The notes beneath the pieces were generated by a model. The model worked only from the letters and a program-made list of their open reading frames with translations. It was not told the DNA's origin and did no database searches. Made by a program: the position numbers and the translations under genes. Of a stretch of DNA of 62,069 nt, positions 7,919 through 16,382 are shown piece by piece (within the stretch, counting starts at the first letter, position 1; each line of letters opens with the position of its first letter). Source of the DNA: Streptomyces sp. DvalAA-43 (GTDB lineage Bacteria; Actinomycetota; Actinomycetes; Streptomycetales; Streptomycetaceae); assembly GCF_900091725.1 (NCBI RefSeq), contig NZ_FMBW01000086.1, forward strand, positions 1 through 62,069, in the 5' to 3' direction.

Positions 7919-9225
7919 GTCTTCATCGTGCCGCCGAGGAACAGCGACTCCGAGCACCGCGACGGCGTCGGCGCGTTCACCGGCTTGCCCACCTTCCGGC
8001 AGTCCACGGTCATCGTGACCTTGCCACCGGCGGGCACCATGATCGGGGTGACGAAGTGGTAGTCGGAGTCGCGGAAGTTCTCCATCGCCAGCCGGAGCAC
8101 GGGCGCGTCCCGGCCCGAGGAGACCACGAGCGTGCCCGCGTCGCCCTGCGGGTTCTGGACCACGATGTCGGTCAGCTGGAACGTGTGCCCGCTGGGCACC
8201 TGGATGGCTGTCGAGGTGTTCGAGCCGCCGCCCACCGAGTCCCTGACCTGCACCTGCGCACTGGTCGGGGCCGCGGCGGACGCGTCGGAGGAGGCGTCGG
8301 CGCTGGGTGAGGGGCTGGGCTTCGGTGAGCCGCCGTTCGCCCCGGAGGAGTCGCCACCGCCCGATCCGGCGCCGGCCGGGTCGCCCTTGTCGGGGGCCTT
8401 GCTCTTGTCGGCCGCGGCGGCGGACCGTACCGCCTCCGGTGTGATCGCCTCCCGGGCCGCCGACTTCACGGCCGGGCGCAGCAGCGCGTACCAGAGCCCC
8501 ACCAGCGCGATCAGCAGAACAGCCGCGGTGATCAGCGCCCGGGGGAGCCAGCGCGGCAGGATCGGTTCCTGCTGGTACGAGCCGTCCACGACCACCGGTG
8601 CGACCGGGGCCTGGTCCTCGGCCACCTCGGGGGTGGCGGTCAGCTGGAAGGGGTGCGTGACCGGGATGCCGCGCCATACGCGCTTGGCCGGGCGGATCCG
8701 TACCTTCCCGAACTCCGCGCGCCCGGGGTCGATCCGCAGCGCGTCCGCCGCGAACGAGACCCGCGCCCGCTCCGTACCCGACCGGGCTCCCAGCCGTACG
8801 GTGACCGGGGCGTTCCCCCGGTTGTCGACGGCGAGTTGATGCCTGCCGCGCCAGGCTCCGTGCGAGCTGCGCGGTACCAGCTCGGCGGTCGTCTCGGTGA
8901 AGGGGAGGACGGTCACCCGCCCTTCGGGCACCACCGTGTCGCCCTGCTCGCTGGTGGGCACCACCCGGATCCCGAAGGGAGTCTCCGCGGCGAGCACGGT
9001 CGAGTCCCGGGGCGGACGCAGCATGAAGGAGACCGTCTGTGAGTCACCCGGATACAGGGACAGCGTCGCCGGCTCGACCGCGGACCAGGCCGCACACGCA
9101 CCGACCACCTCGAAGCGGTACTCCTCCACGGTGCTGCCGGAGTTGAGGATCCGCAGAGGGAGGGCCGTCTCCTCGCCCGGTGCGGCAGTGACGGACGATT
9201 CGTCGAGGCTTGCCGTGAGACTCAT
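7903..9225 (-). CDS. CIS-locus transmembrane protein with beta-rich N-terminal domain
   Basis: 440 aa from the ATG at 9225 (MSLTASLDESSVTAAPGEE). The N-terminal ~230 residues look like Ig/fibronectin-type beta sandwiches (LPLRILNSGSTVEEYRFEV, then LSLYPGDSQTVSF). One transmembrane helix (ALITAAVLLIALVGLWYALL) follows. Then a Ser/Pro/Gly-rich linker leads to a C-terminal domain with a Cys pair (VTMTVDCRKVG, PSRCSESLF). No signal peptide is seen, so the N-terminal half is probably cytoplasmic. Similar genes are found in Streptomyces CIS clusters; function unknown. A link between the particle and the membrane is inference. Confidence 0.75.
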   Translation of the reverse strand: MSLTASLDESSVTAAPGEETALPLRILNSGSTVEEYRFEVVGACAAWSAVEPATLSLYPGDSQTVSFMLRPPRDSTVLAAETPFGIRVVPTSEQGDTVVPEGRVTVLPFTETTAELVPRSSHGAWRGRHQLAVDNRGNAPVTVRLGARSGTERARVSFAADALRIDPGRAEFGKVRIRPAKRVWRGIPVTHPFQLTATPEVAEDQAPVAPVVVDGSYQQEPILPRWLPRALITAAVLLIALVGLWYALLRPAVKSAAREAITPEAVRSAAAADKSKAPDKGDPAGAGSGGGDSSGANGGSPKPSPSPSADASSDASAAAPTSAQVQVRDSVGGGSNTSTAIQVPSGHTFQLTDIVVQNPQGDAGTLVVSSGRDAPVLRLAMENFRDSDYHFVTPIMVPAGGKVTMTVDCRKVGKPVNAPTPSRCSESLFLGGTMKTDTAD

Positions 9226-9280
9226 ACGGCGCACCGTAGGTTCGCCGCCCAACGCCGACATCGTCCGTGAAGGAACACTT

Positions 9281-9365
9281 CCGGGCAGATTCCGTGCCCG
9301 GATCGGCTTTTTTGTTTCCCTGTAAGGAAACACGGGCATCTTTTGACCGCCTCAGACGAGTGAGG
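9281..9365 (+). promoter_or_regulatory. Divergent control region with hairpin and two inverted repeats
   Basis: Between the divergent starts at 9225 and 9438 lie three structured elements. A terminator-like hairpin has stem CCGGGCA/TGCCCGG (9281-9287/9295-9301) followed by six T (9308-9313). An inverted repeat reads GTTTCC-N6-GGAAAC (9314-9331). A second reads CCTCA-N6-TGAGG (9350-9365). The hairpin could attenuate a rightward transcript, and the inverted repeats resemble operators. The LuxR-type product just downstream is the obvious candidate ligand. Confidence 0.55.
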
Positions 9366-9437
9366 CATGACGAAAACAGCCGTGTTGGTTGTGATCGAAC
9401 GTGACGCCATCGGCTGTTGCCCAGGGGGAGCATTGCC

Positions 9438-10064
9438 ATGGAGCGCACCACTGTCGCATTAAGGGCCCAGGATCCGATCTCGCAAGCGGGCGTGGCCAGC
9501 CAGTTACGTACCCGGCCCGAAGTCAGCGTGATGGAGTGGGGGGAGGGCGACGCCTCTCCTCAGATCGTGATCGTCGTCGTGGACGCGGTCGACGAGGCGG
9601 TGTTGACGATGCTGCGCCACATCCAGCGCACCAGCACCTCGCGTACCGTCCTGGTCACCACGGACATCGACGAGCAGAAGCTGGTGAGCGCCGCGGAGTG
9701 CGGGGTCGCCGGTGTGGTCAGGCGCTCCGAATCGACCCCGGAACACCTGGTGCAGGTCATCGGGACGGTGGCGCGGGGCGAGGGCCATCTCCCGTCCGAC
9801 CTGCTGGGAAGGCTGCTTGAGGAGGTGGGGCGCCTCCAGGGCCAGGTGCTCGGCCCCCGCGGTCTGCACTTCACCGGTCTCGCGGCGCGCGAGGTGGATG
9901 TGCTGCGGCTGGTCGCGGAGGGGTACGACACCGCGGACATCGCGACGAAGCTGGCCTATTCCGAGCGCACCATCAAGAACGTGCTGCATTCGGTGATGAC
10001 CCGGTTGCAGCTGCGGAACCGCTCGCACGCGGTGGCGTATGCGATGCGGCAGGGGCTGATCTGA
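9438..10064 (+). CDS. LuxR-family transcriptional regulator (CIS locus)
   Basis: 208 aa from ATG 9438, which has GGGGGAG 7 nt upstream. The N-terminus resembles a divergent receiver domain (TVALRAQDPISQAGVASQL, then IVIVVVDAVDEAVLTML, with one candidate phospho-acceptor Asp). The C-terminus is a typical LuxR helix-turn-helix: LAAREVDVLRLVAEGYDTAD, then SERTIKNVLHSVMTRLQLRN and SHAVAYAMRQGLI. No cognate histidine kinase is nearby. It lies inside the CIS locus and probably regulates it; this is inferred from position. Confidence 0.88.
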   Translation: MERTTVALRAQDPISQAGVASQLRTRPEVSVMEWGEGDASPQIVIVVVDAVDEAVLTMLRHIQRTSTSRTVLVTTDIDEQKLVSAAECGVAGVVRRSESTPEHLVQVIGTVARGEGHLPSDLLGRLLEEVGRLQGQVLGPRGLHFTGLAAREVDVLRLVAEGYDTADIATKLAYSERTIKNVLHSVMTRLQLRNRSHAVAYAMRQGLI

Positions 10065-10087
10065 GCCGACCCGCGTCCGTGCGGGTG

Positions 10088-10159
10088 CCCGTGCGTGCGT
10101 CCGTGCGTATATCTGCGCGTACGGCCGTGTGTATATCCGTGAGTACGTCCGTGCGTACG
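10088..10159. repeat. Intergenic 12-bp tandem repeat x6
   Basis: Six consecutive imperfect 12-mers: CCCGTGCGTGCG, TCCGTGCGTATA, TCTGCGCGTACG, GCCGTGTGTATA, TCCGTGAGTACG, TCCGTGCGTACG. Located 24 bp after the stop of the LuxR gene in an untranslated gap of 268 bp. Confidence 0.85.
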
Positions 10160-10169
10160 TGGCCTCGGG

Positions 10170-10183
10170 CCGGCACGTGCCGG
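10170..10183. promoter_or_regulatory. Perfect 14-bp palindrome upstream of the vWA gene
   Basis: CCGGCACGTGCCGG is perfectly self-complementary and lies about 150 bp before the vWA gene start. Candidate operator; no protein can be assigned from sequence. Confidence 0.4.
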
Positions 10184-10332
10184 TGGGTGCGTGGACCCGG
10201 CAGGGCTCCGGCTGCACTTTCGGGCAGCGGTGCCTACCCGAGGGTGTGACTTCCGTACCGCTGTGCGTCCGTCGCCGGTGCAGGACCCTGACGTCCGGCA
10301 TGCCGATCGGGCGAGGGTGGGGGAGGACTTCC

Positions 10333-12456
10333 GTGCGCTGGTTCCAGCCGCTTCGGCGGGTGCGGTGGACACGGCGGGACGGAGCGACCCGGGCCCGGCC
10401 GCCCATGTCGCACCGTGCTTCCACGTCGCGCCCCGCTTCCACGTCGCGCCGCGCCCTCGCCGTGCTCCGTATCCCGGCCCTCGCGCTGCTGCTCGTGGTC
10501 ACCGGCATCGCGCCGGGTTCGGCCGTCACCTCCGGTGCGCCGACGGCGGCGGTGCCCGAACCCTGGGTCACTCCCGCCGAGTTCACCGACGCGGTCGACC
10601 CGGGCGGCTCCACGGGCGTGGACAAGCAGGTGCGTACGCCGGCGATCCCGCCGAGGCCGGATGTGATCCTGCTGGTGGACGGCACGGGCAGCATGGACGT
10701 CCCGATCCAGCGAGTGAAGGAACGGATCCCCGCGATCACGAAGGCGATCCGCGACGAGCAGCGGGACTCACGTTTCGCGGTGGCCACCTTCGGCGACCAG
10801 CAGGTGGACCCCGATGCGGGCTTCAAGGTGCTGCAAGGACTGACCGACGACCTGGGCAAGGTGCAGAAGGGCGTCGACCAGCTCAAGGCCGACATGGGCG
10901 ACTACAGCATCGGCCCGCCCGAGGACTGGATCTACGCCCTGTGGAAGCTGGCCAACGGCGGTGACGGGCAGACCGTGTTCCGCCCCGACTCCAGCCCCGT
11001 CATCGTGCTGGTAGGTGACGCGTCCAGCCATGACCCCAGCAACTACCGGACGACTTTCAGTGACGCCGAGTTCGCCCTTCAGGACGCGGGGGTCCGGCTG
11101 ATCGCGGTCGGTCTGACCAGTGACAAGGGCGACGGTCTCAACGGAAACGGCCAGATACCCGAGTACCCCAATGACAAGAAGCACGATCCGGACCAGGCCC
11201 TGCGACTGGCGACCGCCACCAACGGCCGGATGCTCGACGACATCGAAGGCAATGATGTCGTGGACGCCATCATCGAGGGGTTCAGCAACCTTCCCACCAA
11301 CGTGAGCTACCGCCTGGACAACTGCGATCCGCATCTGTCCGTCAGCCTCGACCCACCCACCCGGCAGCTCACCAGTGGCGACACCGCGCACTTCGCCGAG
11401 AACATCGACGTCTCCGCGGACGCGCCCCAGGGCACCCGGCTGAGCTGCACCGTCCAGTTCCTGATGGGTACCCAGGTCCCGGGAGCGGAGGCGATCGGGC
11501 CGGCCGCCGCGGCCGATCCGGACTTCCAGGAACAGATCAACATCGATGTGAACGACATCGACGCGCCCGTCGTCACCGTGGACGATCTGACCGTCCGCGC
11601 CAAGGACAAGAAGGGCGCGCGGGTGACGTACGCCGCCACCGCCCAGGACGCCACCGACGGCACGCTCCCGGTGACGTGCACCCCTGCCTCCGGTTCGCTC
11701 TTCCCGGTCGGCCGCACCACGGTGAGCTGCTCGGCGACCGACTCGGCGGGCAACACGGGGACGGACACGGCGGAGATCGAGGTTCTGGAAGCACCCGTCC
11801 CGCCGTCGGCGGATGTGGCGATGAAGGTCGACGTCAGCCCGGACCGTACCTACACCGGCCGCCCGGCCCGTGCCCGCTTCACCGTCACCAATGCCGGTCC
11901 GGACCCGGCGACCGGCGTGGTCATCGGCTCCACCTGGCCGAAGCCGTCCCAGGGGAAGGACCGCAGCCTGCCCGCCCTGACCCGTTGCACGGCGGCGAAA
12001 CCGTGCACCATCCCGGCCGGTGGCCGCATCGAGGTGACCCAGACCGCGACCTACCGCGCGGCCGTCACGGGCGACGTACGGGCCACCGTGCGCGGCACCC
12101 TGCCGGACCGCCGTGAGGCCAACAACCAGGACACCGACCGGCTGCGCGTCCTGAAGCCCTCGCTGACCGTCACCCCGCAGGTCGCCAAACCGGGCCAGCC
12201 GGTACTGGCCCGCGGCAAGGACTACCCGCCGGGCGCGACGGTACGTTTCACGTGGAACACCGGCATCACCCCCGGGGGCACCACGGCCACGGTGGGCCGC
12301 GACGGCACCTTCGAGGTGCAGGTCCTGGTCCTGCGCAAGGACAAGCTGGGCCCGCGCGAGCTGAGGGCGGACTCGCACGACCTCGACCGGCTGAAGAAAC
12401 CGGTCCTGGTGGTGCAGCGCAATCTCCAGCCACCGGACTTCGCGGGCCGCGCATGA
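10333..12456 (+). CDS. Secreted von Willebrand factor A domain protein (CIS locus)
   Basis: 707 aa from GTG 10333, which has GGGGGAGGA 5 nt upstream. A basic N-region and hydrophobic core (LRIPALALLLVVTGIAP) form an export signal, probably uncleaved or cleaved after A-V-T-S-G-A. The vWA domain starts DVILLVDGTGSMDVP, where the MIDAS motif has D116 (DxTxS form). It is followed by a HYR-type domain (YAATAQDATDGTLPVTCTPA) and CARDB/DUF11-like repeats (ARFTVTNAGPDPATGVV). The C-terminal beta domain ends PPDFAGRA. An exported protein in a CIS locus suggests a wall- or surface-related task; mechanism unknown. Confidence 0.85.
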   Translation: MRWFQPLRRVRWTRRDGATRARPPMSHRASTSRPASTSRRALAVLRIPALALLLVVTGIAPGSAVTSGAPTAAVPEPWVTPAEFTDAVDPGGSTGVDKQVRTPAIPPRPDVILLVDGTGSMDVPIQRVKERIPAITKAIRDEQRDSRFAVATFGDQQVDPDAGFKVLQGLTDDLGKVQKGVDQLKADMGDYSIGPPEDWIYALWKLANGGDGQTVFRPDSSPVIVLVGDASSHDPSNYRTTFSDAEFALQDAGVRLIAVGLTSDKGDGLNGNGQIPEYPNDKKHDPDQALRLATATNGRMLDDIEGNDVVDAIIEGFSNLPTNVSYRLDNCDPHLSVSLDPPTRQLTSGDTAHFAENIDVSADAPQGTRLSCTVQFLMGTQVPGAEAIGPAAAADPDFQEQINIDVNDIDAPVVTVDDLTVRAKDKKGARVTYAATAQDATDGTLPVTCTPASGSLFPVGRTTVSCSATDSAGNTGTDTAEIEVLEAPVPPSADVAMKVDVSPDRTYTGRPARARFTVTNAGPDPATGVVIGSTWPKPSQGKDRSLPALTRCTAAKPCTIPAGGRIEVTQTATYRAAVTGDVRATVRGTLPDRREANNQDTDRLRVLKPSLTVTPQVAKPGQPVLARGKDYPPGATVRFTWNTGITPGGTTATVGRDGTFEVQVLVLRKDKLGPRELRADSHDLDRLKKPVLVVQRNLQPPDFAGRA

Positions 12457-12484
12457 GCACCGGCGACCGCACGGGAGTGATCAG

Positions 12485-13411
12485 GTGATCCACGAGGTCG
12501 ACGACGTACTGCGGGCGCTGATCAGGGCGGAGGTGCTCGAAGGCGGCCAGATCGCGGTGGTCTTCGACGCCCCGACCCGGGAATGGGCGGCGAAGGTCAA
12601 CGCGCCCATGGTCAACCTGTACCTCTACGACATCCGTGAGGACATGCGCAGGCGCGAGCGCGGTCTCCACAACGACTACGACGAGCGGGGCACGATCATC
12701 GCGCGCCGCCGCCCGCCCCGGTTCTTCAAGCTGTCGTACCTGATCACGGCGTGGACCAAGCGCCCGGAGGACGAACACCGGCTGCTCTCGTCGCTGCTCG
12801 GCTGTCTGCTGCGGTACGAGGCGCTGCCTCCGGAGCGGCTGGCGGGAACCCTGGCCGAGATCGGGGCACCTGTACCGATGTCGATCGCGCTGCCACCGCC
12901 GGAGGACCGCTCGTTCGCCGATGTGTGGAGCGCGCTGGGCGGGGAGCTGAAACCCTCGCTCGACCTGGTCGTCAGCGTGCCGGTGACCGCGTCGCCGAGC
13001 TATGTCGTCGGTCCGCCGGTGGGCGACGACGGGCTCCAGGCCCGCTTCGGGGACGTACCCGAGGGCGCCGAGCCGGTGTCGGAACCGATGCCGGGGCGCG
13101 GGGGCCTCCCGGTGTACGGCGGCCGCCCGGGGCGGCCGGGCGGGGGCGCCGCCTCGCGCACGCCCGACGGGGAACGACGACGCGGCCTGTCCCTCCGCAT
13201 CGTGGAGACCCGGAAGGGCCGTACGGAGTCCGGGGCGGCCGGTACGGGGTCGGGGGTGGTTGCCGCGGAGTCCGGGGCGGCCGGTACGGAGTCCAGGGCG
13301 GTTGGTACGGAGTCCGGCAAGTCCCGTGCGGAGCCAGGGAAGTCCGGTACGGAGCCAGGGAAGTCCGGTACGGAGGAGCGGAAGGCCCACACGGAGGACA
13401 GCGCCGAATGA
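12485..13411 (+). CDS. DUF4255 (Pvc16-type N-domain) CIS protein
   Basis: 308 aa from GTG 12485 (GGAG 7 nt upstream). The N-terminal ~190 residues are a DUF4255/Pvc16_N domain: MIHEVDDVLRALIRAEVL, MVNLYLYDIREDMRRRERG, then FKLSYLITAWTKRPEDEHRL. In PVC/Afp particles this protein terminates (caps) the sheath-tube end. The C-terminal ~80 residues are low-complexity with repeated G-T-E-S/P-G-K-S units encoded by a 15-30 bp imperfect DNA repeat (about 13200-13390). The stop overlaps the ATG of the AAA+ gene (ATGA). Confidence 0.9.
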   Translation: MIHEVDDVLRALIRAEVLEGGQIAVVFDAPTREWAAKVNAPMVNLYLYDIREDMRRRERGLHNDYDERGTIIARRRPPRFFKLSYLITAWTKRPEDEHRLLSSLLGCLLRYEALPPERLAGTLAEIGAPVPMSIALPPPEDRSFADVWSALGGELKPSLDLVVSVPVTASPSYVVGPPVGDDGLQARFGDVPEGAEPVSEPMPGRGGLPVYGGRPGRPGGGAASRTPDGERRRGLSLRIVETRKGRTESGAAGTGSGVVAAESGAAGTESRAVGTESGKSRAEPGKSGTEPGKSGTEERKAHTEDSAE

Positions 13412-15489
13412 CCGCCGCGGGTGATCCGAACCTGCGCCATCTCCTCGCCCGCGCGGTGGCGGTGGAGCAGCGCATCCGACGGGCCGTCGAGGCCCGGCAG
13501 CTCACCGATCCGGACCCGGACGACGCCTTCCGCGGCCTCTACCTCACGGACGAGAACATCGCCCGACTGCTGGACGAGAGCCAGGCCCGCGCCTTCCCGT
13601 ACCCCGTACCGCCGTCCGCTCCGGCTCCCGGTGAGGCGCCGGACTCCTGGGAGGCGCCGGACTCCGGCGAAGCACCGGCGGAAGGGTCCAGACTGACGTC
13701 CCTGGCGGGCGAGTTCGGCCTCACCGCCCTCGACGTCGAGATCCTCCTGATCGCCCTCGTACCGGATCTCGACGACCGCTTCGAGGCGTTCTACGGCTAC
13801 CTCAACGACGACGTCACCCGTCGCCGTCCGTCCATCGGCCTGGCGCTGGGCCTCTGCGGACTCTCCCCGGCCGACCAGGTGGCGCGCGGCCGGCTGTCGG
13901 CCCGTGCCCCGCTCCGCGAGGGCCGCCTCCTCCTGGCCGAGGACCTGGACCGGCCGTTCCTGAGCCGGGCGCTCCGCGTCCCCGACCGGGTCACCGCGCA
14001 CCTCCTGGGCGACGACACCCCCGACCCCCGGCTGGCCGATCTCCTCGCCCGCTGGCACGCCGTACCGGGGGTCGGCGACCCGGTCCCGCTCGCCGGGGCG
14101 CTCGCCCACGGTGCCTCGCTGGCCTACCTCCGCGAGGACCAGGGCGGCGCGGGCACGGCCCTCGCGGCCTCCGCGCTGACGCGTGCGGGCCACCGGGTCC
14201 TGGGTCTGGACCTGGCACGGCTGGCCGAGGACCCCTCGCCCGCCGAGGCGGTCCGCTCCCTGGTCCGGGAGGCCCGGCTGACCGGCGCGGGCGTGGTCTG
14301 CGCCCCGCTCGACGCGGTCTCCCGCGACCACCCGGAGCTCCTCCGGCTGCTCACCGGCACCCCTGTCCCCACGATCCTGGTGGGCCGGGCGCCGTGGGAC
14401 GCGGCCTGGTCCGCCGCCCCGCCCCTCCTCCTGCACGCCCCACGCGTGGAACCCTCGACCCGGGCGGCCCTCTGGACCGACGCGTACGGCGGTCCCGTCC
14501 CCGGGTCCGTCGACGTGGACCGGCTGCTCTCGCCGTTCCTCCTCACCCCGGAACAGATCACCCGCGCCGCCCGGGGCGCCGCCCAGACCACCCACCTGGA
14601 CGGCGGCACCCTCACCCCCGACCACGTACGCCAGGGCGCCCGCGCCCAGAACGCGGCGGGCCTGGACCGCCTGGCCCGCCGCATCGAACCCACCGTCACC
14701 TGGAACGACCTGGTCCTCCCGCCGGACACCCATGCCCAGCTCCGCGAACTCACGGCCCGCGCGCGGCACCGTGACCGGGTCCTGGGGGAGTGGGGCATGC
14801 GCCCCGGCGGCGGCCGGGGCCGGGGGGTGTCCGCCCTCTTCGCGGGCGACTCCGGCACCGGCAAGACGATGTCGGCGGAGGTCATCGCCGCCGATCTGGG
14901 CCTGGACCTCTACACGGTCGACCTGGCGACGGTGATCGACAAGTACGTGGGCGAGACGGAGAAGAACCTGGAACGCATCTTCTCGGAGGCGGCGGGCGTG
15001 AACGGAGTGCTGCTCTTCGACGAGGCGGACGCGATCTTCGGCAAACGCTCCGACGTGAAGGACGCCCACGACCGCTACGCGAACGTCGAGAGCGCGTACC
15101 TCCTCCAGCGCATGGAGTCCTTCGACGGCCTGGCCATCCTCGCCACCAACCTCCGGGCCAACCTGGACGACGCGTTCACCCGCCGTCTGGACCTCGTCAT
15201 CGACTTCCCGGTCCCGGACCCCGAACAACGCCTCGTCCTCTGGGAGCGGTGCCTGGGCCCCGTACTCCCCCGGGGCATGGACCTGGACCTCGCCTTCTGC
15301 GCCGAGAACTTCGAGCTGGCGGGCGGCAACATCCGGTCGGTCGCGGTGACGTCCGCGTATCTGGCGGCGGACACGGGCGAGCCGGTGACGATGGCGACGC
15401 TGATCCACGCGATCCAGCGCGAGTACCAGAAGCTGGGCCGGCTGACGCTGGCGTCGGAGTTCGGCCCGTATCTGAAGCTGCTGGGCTGA
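13408..15489 (+). CDS. CIS-associated AAA+ ATPase (Pvc15-type)
   Basis: 693 aa, starting at the ATGA overlap. The N-terminal ~440 residues are Leu-rich and degenerate AAA-like (TALDVEILLIALVPDLDDRF). The C-terminal module is a canonical AAA+ domain: Walker A GDSGTGKT at 480-487, VDKYVGETEKNLERIF-type pore region (here IDKYVGETEKNL), Walker B LLFDEADAIFG (D538, E539), and arginine finger region DDAFTRRLDLVIDFPVP. Pvc15-like ATPases are universal in eCIS loci and thought to assist assembly or loading. Translationally coupled to the DUF4255 gene. Confidence 0.95.
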   Translation: MTAAGDPNLRHLLARAVAVEQRIRRAVEARQLTDPDPDDAFRGLYLTDENIARLLDESQARAFPYPVPPSAPAPGEAPDSWEAPDSGEAPAEGSRLTSLAGEFGLTALDVEILLIALVPDLDDRFEAFYGYLNDDVTRRRPSIGLALGLCGLSPADQVARGRLSARAPLREGRLLLAEDLDRPFLSRALRVPDRVTAHLLGDDTPDPRLADLLARWHAVPGVGDPVPLAGALAHGASLAYLREDQGGAGTALAASALTRAGHRVLGLDLARLAEDPSPAEAVRSLVREARLTGAGVVCAPLDAVSRDHPELLRLLTGTPVPTILVGRAPWDAAWSAAPPLLLHAPRVEPSTRAALWTDAYGGPVPGSVDVDRLLSPFLLTPEQITRAARGAAQTTHLDGGTLTPDHVRQGARAQNAAGLDRLARRIEPTVTWNDLVLPPDTHAQLRELTARARHRDRVLGEWGMRPGGGRGRGVSALFAGDSGTGKTMSAEVIAADLGLDLYTVDLATVIDKYVGETEKNLERIFSEAAGVNGVLLFDEADAIFGKRSDVKDAHDRYANVESAYLLQRMESFDGLAILATNLRANLDDAFTRRLDLVIDFPVPDPEQRLVLWERCLGPVLPRGMDLDLAFCAENFELAGGNIRSVAVTSAYLAADTGEPVTMATLIHAIQREYQKLGRLTLASEFGPYLKLLG

Positions 15490-15553
15490 GGCGGTGCGAA
15501 GCGCGGGCGGTGCCCTTGCGCGGGCCCGGAGTTGGCGCCACCGTGGGCGGGGG

Positions 15554-15570
15554 GCCGGTCGGTGACCGGC
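15554..15570 (+). terminator. Hairpin after the AAA+ gene
   Basis: GCCGGTC-GGT-GACCGGC, a perfect 7-bp stem with 3-nt loop in the 113-bp gap between the AAA+ gene and the hydrolase gene. It could end the first CIS transcript, but it is short. Confidence 0.35.
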
Positions 15571-15602
15571 CGGTTCCTCTCCGTACGGCGACGGGAGTCA
15601 GC

Positions 15603-16382
15603 GTGACCGCATTGCCTGTTCTGCCCCACGAACTGCACGGCGACGGCCCGCACAAGGTGATCGCGGTGCACGGCTGGCTCGCCGACCGCTCCGCGTACGC
15701 CCCCGTGCTGCCGGACCTCGATCTCGGTGCGTTCCAGTACGCGGTGGTGGACCTGCGCGGATACGGCGAGGCGCGGGACGCGGGCGGCTCGTACACCACG
15801 GCCGAGGGCGCCGAGGACGTGCTCGCGCTGGCCGACCGGCTCGGCTGGGAGCGGTTCTCGCTGATCGGCCACTCGATGGGCGGCTCGGTCGTCCAGCGGG
15901 CGCTGGCCGCCGCGCCGGAGCGGGTGCGCCGGATCGTCGGGATCTCGCCCGTCCCCGCGTCGGGCCTGCCGCTCCCGCCCGAGCAGTGGGAACTCTTCGC
16001 CGCGGCGGCGCACACCCCGCGGAACCGCCGCGTCATCCTCGACACCACCACCGGAGGCCGGCGCCCCGCGGGCTGGCTGGACCGCATGGTGCGCCGCTCG
16101 GTCGCGTGCAGCGACGCCAAGGCCTTCCGTGCCTGGCTGGATTCCTGGGCGGGCGAGGACTTCCACGAGGAGGTCGAGGGCTCGCCCGTGCCCGCCCTCG
16201 CCGTCGTGGGCGCGCTGGACCCGGCCCTCTCGGCCGACGTGCAGCGGGCGACCTGGATGCGCTGGTACCCGCGGGCCGAACTGGTGGAGCTGCCGTCGTG
16301 CGGCCACTACGCGATGGACGAGACCCCGCTCGACCTGATCCGCGTGGTCGAGGACTTCCTGCGGGCGGACGCGGGGGCATGA
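15603..16382 (+). CDS. Alpha/beta-fold hydrolase
   Basis: 259 aa from GTG 15603. HGW oxyanion region (VIAVHGWLADRSAY), nucleophile elbow GHSMGGSVV, acid in VVGALDPAL and catalytic His in SCGHYAMDE, so a full triad is present. No signal peptide; cytoplasmic. The stop overlaps the start of the P450 gene (ATGA), so the two are co-translated and probably act on one small-molecule pathway. Substrate unknown. No motif links it to the CIS. Confidence 0.9.
   Translation: MTALPVLPHELHGDGPHKVIAVHGWLADRSAYAPVLPDLDLGAFQYAVVDLRGYGEARDAGGSYTTAEGAEDVLALADRLGWERFSLIGHSMGGSVVQRALAAAPERVRRIVGISPVPASGLPLPPEQWELFAAAAHTPRNRRVILDTTTGGRRPAGWLDRMVRRSVACSDAKAFRAWLDSWAGEDFHEEVEGSPVPALAVVGALDPALSADVQRATWMRWYPRAELVELPSCGHYAMDETPLDLIRVVEDFLRADAGA

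Noticed and set aside
10088..10159. 12-bp array considered as a second CRISPR or as part of a His/Thr-rich repeat protein on the minus strand
   Set aside because: Units are contiguous with no spacers. The repeated tetrapeptide translation is a by-product of the DNA repeat and has no start or ribosome site.
13000..15408. Long open frames opposite the DUF4255 and AAA+ genes
   Set aside because: They mirror the high-GC third-position bias of the real genes, show no family-like sequence, and would overlap well-supported genes completely.
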